From a virus, in the IMG/VR virus record IMGVR_UViG_3300044695_003258, positions 1 through 33,693 of that record: a stretch of 33,693 nt of DNA. One strand, 5' to 3'. Both the position numbers and the translations under genes were made by a program. The notes beneath the pieces were generated by a model. That model saw only the letters and a program-made list of their open reading frames with translations, had not been told where the DNA came from and searched no databases. Position 1 is the first letter of the stretch; every line of letters starts with the position of its first letter. Positions 30,484 to 33,693 of this stretch are shown piece after piece.

Positions 30484-31061
30484 AACCGAGATCTGAAAAC
30501 CCAAAACAAGAAGGCACGTGGGCTTGGCAAGCACGCGAGGCGGCAAAAATTGCAGGCCGTTTTGGCCCGAATCACTACGCCGTTTATCACGCTCTGACAC
30601 ATTTTCAAAGTGCCGCTGGCATCGACCAGAAACGCCGCTTTGCGGCATCATATGAGCAGTTAGCCAGCCACATCGGATCGTCTAAAAACACCGTCTCTAG
30701 GTGCCTTCCTGACCTTGCAAAAGCCGGGTTAATCCGCATCTTTTCGGGGGCAAACGGAGCACTGAGAGCAACCCGAAATGCTTTTTGTTTGCTCTCGATT
30801 AGCAACCCCTCACAGGGTGAGCAGGTGAAACCCTCACAGGGTCACGACGTGAAACCCTCACAGGTGTGCAAGAAGAGAACAGAGAACAACTACTCCGCGC
30901 CGCCTCAAGCGGCAGCGGGAGTAGTAGAGAAAGAAGAATCCGAGCCCGCTCGCCCGCCCTTGAGGGGCGGCAGCGGCTCAAAGAACGACGAAGCCGAAAT
31001 TACCAAGCCGGAAGACATGGCACGACTGGCCAGGATGAAAGCCGCTTTGGGATTTCTCTAA
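30480..31061 (+). CDS. Replication initiator-like protein with winged helix
   Basis: A 193-residue protein with a winged-helix domain (YEQLASHIGSSKNTVSRCLP, about residues 58-77, then DLAKAGLIRIFSGANGALRA), as in the lambda O or DnaD-type N-domain. The middle has three copies of a PSQ-V-K unit (residues 110-128), encoded by the DNA iterons at 30807-30865. The C-terminal third is low-complexity and acidic, ending in a helix. In lambda, the origin iterons lie inside the O gene between the DNA-binding and helicase-contacting domains; this gene has the same layout. An alternative ATG at 30426 lies within the helicase gene. Confidence 0.75.
   Translation: MKPRSENPKQEGTWAWQAREAAKIAGRFGPNHYAVYHALTHFQSAAGIDQKRRFAASYEQLASHIGSSKNTVSRCLPDLAKAGLIRIFSGANGALRATRNAFCLLSISNPSQGEQVKPSQGHDVKPSQVCKKRTENNYSAPPQAAAGVVEKEESEPARPPLRGGSGSKNDEAEITKPEDMARLARMKAALGFL
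30807..30865 (+). repeat. Three 24-bp-spaced iterons, candidate origin
   Basis: CCCTCACAGGGT occurs at 30807-30818 and 30831-30842, and CCCTCACAGGTG at 30855-30866, exactly 24 bases apart. With its flanking A each copy contains the palindrome ACCCT/AGGGT. They lie within the initiator-like gene just after its DNA-binding domain. Downstream DNA to about 30930 is purine-rich rather than strongly AT-rich, so the melting site is not obvious. Confidence 0.6.
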
Positions 31062-31093
31062 AGTTTTGCCAACACCCAACCGACTACAGACCC

Positions 31094-31435
31094 ATGACCC
31101 TTGACCTAGCCAACATTACCAAGGCTGACGTGTACGCAGCCGCCCAAGACTTGGGGGAGCGACTCGCAAGGCAGATCGAGCTCAACCAGGCATTGCGCGC
31201 CGAGAACGCAGCACTGGCAAGCCGCCCTTGTTTAGCCTGCGACGTGGTGCACCCGGCGCTACACGAGCGCAGGCTGGATCTGGAGTCGCACTTTGAGCGG
31301 GCGTGCGAACTGCTGAACCAGGTTGACGTGGACACGCTAGGGCTGACCTACGGTTCAACTGTGGGCTTTATCCGAGACCGGCGCGAGCTTAACGCAGCCA
31401 GACGGCCAACGGAGGCGGCTAATGGCCCCGTCTAA
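31094..31435 (+). CDS. Small coiled-coil protein
   Basis: A 113-residue protein (MTLDLANITKADVYAAAQDL and following) with an extended helical stretch (LARQIELNQALRAENAALA), a CLAC pair and a second helical part (RRLDLESHFERACELLNQVD). First of the run of very small genes after the initiator. No family recognised. Confidence 0.6.
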   Translation: MTLDLANITKADVYAAAQDLGERLARQIELNQALRAENAALASRPCLACDVVHPALHERRLDLESHFERACELLNQVDVDTLGLTYGSTVGFIRDRRELNAARRPTEAANGPV

Positions 31436-31457
31436 TACCCTAACCATACAAACCAAT

Positions 31458-31622
31458 ATGACCACAGCGGAACGTATAAAAAAACTGACCTACAAGGTAT
31501 CCCACGACTGGATGCCGTACCGATACTGGACGGTGCAGGCTGAGAGTGAGATTGAGGCCCGCATGAGCGTGGCTGCAGAGTTGGAATGCGAATTGAGCGA
31601 ACTGGAGGCAAAACTGAAATGA
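31458..31622 (+). CDS. Small protein of unknown function
   Basis: A 54-residue protein starting MTTAERIKKLTYKVSHDWMP and ending in an acidic helix (AAELECELSELEAKLK). An in-frame ATG at 31422 would add 12 residues and overlap the previous gene. I prefer 31458 because the leader there is free of the upstream stop. It overlaps the next gene as ATGA. Confidence 0.55.
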   Translation: MTTAERIKKLTYKVSHDWMPYRYWTVQAESEIEARMSVAAELECELSELEAKLK

Positions 31623-31774
31623 ACCAAGAACTCGAACAAGTCTGGGACATGCTCGCTAGAGCGATGTCCATTATTGATGACCTGACCAACTTAAGACCGC
31701 CGTGCGCACGGACTCAGCATGAGATTGATGATCTGCTTGAAAACATCCGCGAACTGGAGGGGCCACAGATATGA
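31619..31774 (+). CDS. Small helical protein
   Basis: A 51-residue acidic protein (MNQELEQVWDMLARAMSIID and following), mostly helix. It overlaps its neighbours by four bases on both sides. Such tiny proteins often target host enzymes, but nothing specific can be read. Confidence 0.55.
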   Translation: MNQELEQVWDMLARAMSIIDDLTNLRPPCARTQHEIDDLLENIRELEGPQI

Positions 31775-32094
31775 CTGACGAACAAATTAACCAAGCGATT
31801 GCGGAGGCGTGCGGGTGGACTGACATTCACGACAGCGGACCGTGGCACAATCATACTTTATGGGGTTACCCGCCCATGAAACCTGGGCAAGGCGGCAACG
31901 CGTACCAATATTTACCAAACTACTGCGATGACCTCAACGCCATGCACCAGGCTGAGAAGGTGCTAACCAAAAAGCAAACCGACGAGTATATTGCACTGCT
32001 ATTTGACTCCACATACGAGGCAACACTGGCAACAGCCAGACAGCGGGCAGAGACTTTTCTGAGGACCTTTAGGAAATGGGAGGACTCAAAATGA
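31771..32094 (+). CDS. Phage ABA-sandwich-like protein
   Basis: A 107-residue protein with EQINQAIAEACGWTD at the start and LPNYCDDLNAMHQAEKVL in the middle, then a helical end (ARQRAETFLRTFRKWE). This matches a widespread phage family annotated as the ABA sandwich domain, found in many accessory regions. Its function is unknown. It overlaps the next small gene by four bases. Confidence 0.75.
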   Translation: MTDEQINQAIAEACGWTDIHDSGPWHNHTLWGYPPMKPGQGGNAYQYLPNYCDDLNAMHQAEKVLTKKQTDEYIALLFDSTYEATLATARQRAETFLRTFRKWEDSK

Positions 32095-32204
32095 GTGAGC
32101 TTGGATACTTTTTAGCTGGCGCAGTTTTTGGACTTGTAGCCGGGTGGTATCATGGGCACAATTATCAAAAAAGAAGGGCCAGAAAAGATTTTGGAAATAT
32201 TTAA
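32091..32204 (+). CDS. Tiny membrane protein
   Basis: A 37-residue protein (MSELGYFLAGAVFGLVAGWY and following) with one clear membrane span and a basic C-terminus (KRRARKDF). Too short for most gene finders. The ATG overlaps the upstream stop as ATGA, which supports translation. It could be an anchor or superinfection-type peptide, but this is guesswork. Confidence 0.5.
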   Translation: MSELGYFLAGAVFGLVAGWYHGHNYQKRRARKDFGNI

Positions 32205-32210
32205 GAAAAA

Positions 32211-32480
32211 ATGAGCATGCGTTGGGAATACGAATTGATGCGCGACATGCTAACACGCGCAAAAATATATTTAGACATTCCTACGCTTGAATGTCAAAAG
32301 ACTTGGGCAATGTTGCGCGAAGCCGTACATGTAATGACGAAATGGGATTACAAAATTAAAGACTTGGAGCTTGCGCTTAAAAAAGTTTGCGATCAGGACA
32401 AAATTGACGATGCAAAAAAAATAGCATTGGAGGCACTGGCAACTACCGAGGAATCCTCGGCAGATGGATCTATTTCGTAA
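32211..32480 (+). CDS. Small helical protein
   Basis: An 89-residue protein, helical and charged (MRWEYELMRDMLTRAKIYLD and following, with DLELALKKVCDQDKIDDAKK), AT-richer than the genome average. No family recognised. The leader (TTTAAGAAAAAATG) has no Shine-Dalgarno. Confidence 0.55.
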   Translation: MSMRWEYELMRDMLTRAKIYLDIPTLECQKTWAMLREAVHVMTKWDYKIKDLELALKKVCDQDKIDDAKKIALEALATTEESSADGSIS

Positions 32481-32495
32481 CGTCACGAAAATGAT

Positions 32496-32678
32496 ATGAC
32501 ACCAATTGAACGCCTAGAAAACCAGTTCCTGATTGAGGCTTTGAAAATGCAATTGCAGGAGGCAAAAAATCGACTGCTGAAAGCAGAGGCCAAGGCAAAA
32601 GCACTGGAAGAACAGATGCGCCGGGAAGGCTGGACGCAGGCAGACCTTGACGAAGTGCAGCCTGGTGTGCATCAGTAG
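32496..32678 (+). CDS. Small coiled-coil protein
   Basis: A 60-residue protein with a near-continuous heptad helix (ENQFLIEALKMQLQEAKNRL and following) and the ending GWTQADLDEVQPGVHQ. It is the last protein gene before the structured-RNA region at 32679-33190. Confidence 0.6.
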   Translation: MTPIERLENQFLIEALKMQLQEAKNRLLKAEAKAKALEEQMRREGWTQADLDEVQPGVHQ

Positions 32679-32724
32679 GGCACTTCCGCGACACCTGCGT
32701 GGCTTCGACATCATCGGGGCTAAA

Positions 32725-33081
32725 AGTGGTGTGACAGCCGGGAGAGACCGGCATAAACTCGGCCAGAGTGTGCGAGTTCTGCCGCACATAAAATGATAGC
32801 AGGACTGGGAACGCCCCTATACGTATCAGGCGTGACAGCTTGGAGAGACGAGCAACACTTTTGGGACGCCGAAACAGGAACGCCGCTGAGTCAAAAGGCG
32901 TGACAGCTTGGAGAGACTTGCAAACGCGACACCTGCCAACGGGTCCACCCGTTGCGCACGGACCGGGGGTGCTCGGTCGACGCAGTGGTGCGACTAGCTG
33001 GAGAGACAGCATCCTCGGCAACTGAGATGAGACGTTGTGGTGAACGCACACCAGAAGTGGCGTGACAGCCGGAGAGACGGC
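32725..33081 (+). ncRNA. Tandem array of five covarying GAGAGA-loop hairpins
   Basis: Five hairpins with constant loop GAGAGA and changing stems: GCCGG/CCGGC (32737-32752), GCTTG/CGAGC (32838-32853), GCTTG/CTTGC (32906-32921, two mismatches), GCTG/CAGC (32997-33010), GCCG/CGGC (33068-33081). Each is preceded by GGYGYGAC (plus A or TA). Three are followed by AACAC or a relative. Stem arms change together in sequence and length, which is what RNA selection produces. Spacings are 101, 68, 91 and 71 bases, and other hairpins lie between them (for example CAACGGG/CCCGTTG near 32937-32954). Reading frames differ among the copies and stops intervene, so coding does not explain the conservation. The 32679-32724 stretch before it shows nothing clear. 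Confidence 0.7.
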
Positions 33082-33087
33082 AACACA

Positions 33088-33190
33088 TTCCCAGTAGCTC
33101 AGTTGGTAGAGCAGCGCTCCCTCAAGGCTAAGGGCCAAAATGCTGGGACAAAGCGCAGGCCGTACAGTTCGAGTCTGTACCTGGGAGCCA
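33088..33190 (+). tRNA. tRNA-like element with enlarged anticodon loop
   Basis: It has a canonical D-arm (GCTC/GAGC around AGTTGGTA, 33097-33112) and T-arm with TTCGAGT loop (33168-33174) on stem GTACAG/CTGTAC. An acceptor TCCCAG/CTGGGA is followed by encoded GCCA (33187-33190), and the variable loop is AGGCC. The GCGCT/AGCGC anticodon stem (33114-33118 with 33152-33156), however, holds 33 bases instead of 7, with an inner CCCT/AGGG pairing. No removal of 26 contiguous bases restores a loop with U33. Acceptor and T stems are 6+6 bp instead of 7+5. It may be an interrupted tRNA, a degenerate tRNA or a tRNA mimic. The amino acid is not assignable. Confidence 0.5.
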
Positions 33191-33198
33191 CTTTACAA

Positions 33199-33537
33199 AT
33201 GATTGACGACGCCGATTACTCAGCAGCATGCGACGACCTAGCCGACCTCGGATTAACCGAGGATCAGATTGACGACGTGTGGCGTTGGCACAGGATCACC
33301 GCCCGACGCCATGCACAGACGGCTGGAGGCGTGGCCGTAGTGCGGCTGCTTGGCTACATTTTTGGAGGCAACAAGGGCGCGTCGATCCAGATCAGGGCAG
33401 TGGGGCTGCTGTTTGCGTTCGACCTCGAGCACCTCGCGGGCTACACGAGCCTCCAGCAGGCTGCTGATGCGATAGGGTGCAGCCAGCCAGCACTGACAAT
33501 GAGCGCCAAGGCGGCGCGAAAGGCTATAGAAAAATGA
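33199..33537 (+). CDS. Small helix-turn-helix protein before terminase
   Basis: A 112-residue protein from the ATG at 33199, eight bases after the tRNA-like element; an upstream in-frame extension would run through that element and is rejected. The N-terminus is acidic and helical (DDLADLGLTEDQIDDVWRWH). The middle is GGVAVVRLLGYIFGGNKGAS, and an HTH-like end (SLQQAADAIGCSQPALTMSA, about 86-105) follows. In the circular map it lies before the small terminase gene. It may bind the repeats at 33539-33581, or control late genes. Confidence 0.7.
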   Translation: MIDDADYSAACDDLADLGLTEDQIDDVWRWHRITARRHAQTAGGVAVVRLLGYIFGGNKGASIQIRAVGLLFAFDLEHLAGYTSLQQAADAIGCSQPALTMSAKAARKAIEK

Positions 33538-33538
33538 T

Positions 33539-33581
33539 GCTATAGACTGTGCGATAGCTTGTGCTATAGACAGTGCGATAG
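33539..33581. repeat. Two 19-bp direct repeats containing CTATAG
   Basis: GCTATAGACTGTGCGATAG (33539-33557) and GCTATAGACAGTGCGATAG (33563-33581) differ at one base and are 24 bases apart. A third partial copy, GCTATAGA, lies at 33523-33530 inside the previous gene. Repeats this regular next to the terminase genes could be small-terminase binding sites in the packaging region, or sites for the HTH protein just upstream. Confidence 0.7.
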
Positions 33582-33582
33582 A

Positions 33583-33628
33583 ACCCCGGACGCCTCTCGA
33601 CGATGCGCACCAACCGGGGTCGCTTTTT
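33583..33628 (+). terminator. Intrinsic terminator at the right end
   Basis: ACCCCGG (33583-33589) pairs with CCGGGGT (33614-33620) and is followed by CGCTTTTT. The loop is long (24 bases), so it is less compact than the terminators of the head genes. It would end transcription before the terminase operon in the circular map. Confidence 0.65.
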
Positions 33629-33693
33629 GTCTGCACCCCCCCCCCACAAGGAGTCTCCTAGGGGTCGTTTTCGTCGGGGTGATGTTGAGGACG
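33629..33693. other. Candidate packaging-end region with C-run
   Basis: The stretch has a run of ten C (33636-33645), a perfect AGGAG-T-CTCCT palindrome (33649-33659) and AGGGGTCG, then the terminal GTGATGTTGAGGACG shared with the left end. Placement directly before the small terminase gene matches cos or pac regions of lambda-like phages. No cos sequence is recognised. Confidence 0.35.
33679..33693. repeat. Right copy of 15-bp terminal direct repeat
   Basis: Identical to bases 1-15 (GTGATGTTGAGGACG). It supports a complete, circularly closed or terminally redundant genome. Nothing else distinguishes it from an assembly overlap. Confidence 0.9.

Noticed and set aside
32793-32900. 35-codon ORF (MIAGLGTPLYVSGVTAWRDE and following) in the array
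   Set aside because: The SGVTAxRD-type peptide appears at several repeats but in different frames and with stops. Stem compensation explains the conservation better than coding.
32840-33025. 60-codon + strand ORF across array hairpins 3 and 4
   Set aside because: It has no ribosome-binding site, starts inside hairpin 2 and is low-quality Arg/Gly-rich sequence.
33013-33035. CTGAGATGAGACG near hairpin 4, considered as a hammerhead core
   Set aside because: It does not match CUGANGA and has no GAAA partner with stems.
32470-33138. 222-codon open frame on the - strand across the hairpin array
   Set aside because: It runs through the coiled-coil gene, the array and part of the tRNA-like element. 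Composition is unlike a protein, and its internal repeats are just the hairpin repeats translated.
33037-33198. Upstream extension of the last HTH gene
   Set aside because: The extension would translate hairpin 5 and the tRNA-like element. The ATG at 33199 right after the CCA end is the better start.
1-33693. CRISPR array, integrase, repressor or attachment site
   Set aside because: The array at 32725-33081 has no constant repeats with unique spacers. No recombinase or lysogeny regulator pattern was found, and no tRNA-overlapping duplicate suggesting an attachment core.

Overview
The window looks like one complete genome of a small tailed phage, about 33.7 kb. The same 15 bases occur at both ends, so the molecule was probably circular or terminally redundant when assembled. 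Every gene I accept is on the + strand, mostly in tightly packed runs with ATGA or TAATG start-stop overlaps. I see no integrase, excisionase or repressor, so a strictly lytic life is the simplest reading. A tape measure protein and a lambda-like G/G-T frameshift cassette indicate a non-contractile (siphovirus-type) tail. The host cannot be named. The muralytic enzyme, lambda-type terminase and general style fit a bacterium of water or sediment. Many structural genes have AT-rich leaders without a Shine-Dalgarno sequence, which points away from hosts that depend heavily on it.

Layout. 1-2386: terminase small and large (GpA-type) subunits. 2442-6522: head genes (gpW-like joiner, portal, S49 protease, scaffold-like protein, major capsid protein) divided by three strong intrinsic terminators. 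6538-8493: head-tail connector and tail tube genes. 8490-9055: tail assembly chaperone with an A_AAA_AAC -1 frameshift site. 9048-11078: tail protein and a short tape measure. 11083-13595: an AT-richer block of unrecognised distal tail genes. 13592-19070: small proteins and three fibre-type genes, two with polyglycine-rich C-terminal halves. 19070-21848: lysis region (holin-like protein, overlapping small ORFs, phosphoesterase, endolysin). 21849-22911: early small genes with a duplicated palindromic operator and a hammerhead ribozyme. 22908-31061: zinc-finger protein, helicase-methyltransferase fusion, Cas4-like nuclease, RuvC-like resolvase, RecT-like annealing protein, SSB-like protein, DnaB/RepA-like helicase, and an initiator-like protein whose own gene carries three iterons. 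31094-32678: very small genes. 32679-33190: no convincing gene, but a tandem array of five covarying hairpins followed by a tRNA-like element. 33199-33693: a small HTH gene, direct repeats, a terminator and a C-run, immediately before the terminase genes in the circular map.

How it fits together. The early half forms a self-contained replication and recombination set (initiator plus origin candidate, helicase loader or helicase, SSB, annealing protein, nuclease, resolvase). The late half builds and fills a lambda-like particle and opens the cell. The most unusual content is RNA: a type II hammerhead ribozyme at 22623-22674 that begins on the last base of a stop codon; a hairpin array with a constant GAGAGA loop and compensating stems at 32725-33081; and a tRNA-like molecule with about 26 extra bases in its anticodon loop. 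These three are the best candidates for something undescribed.
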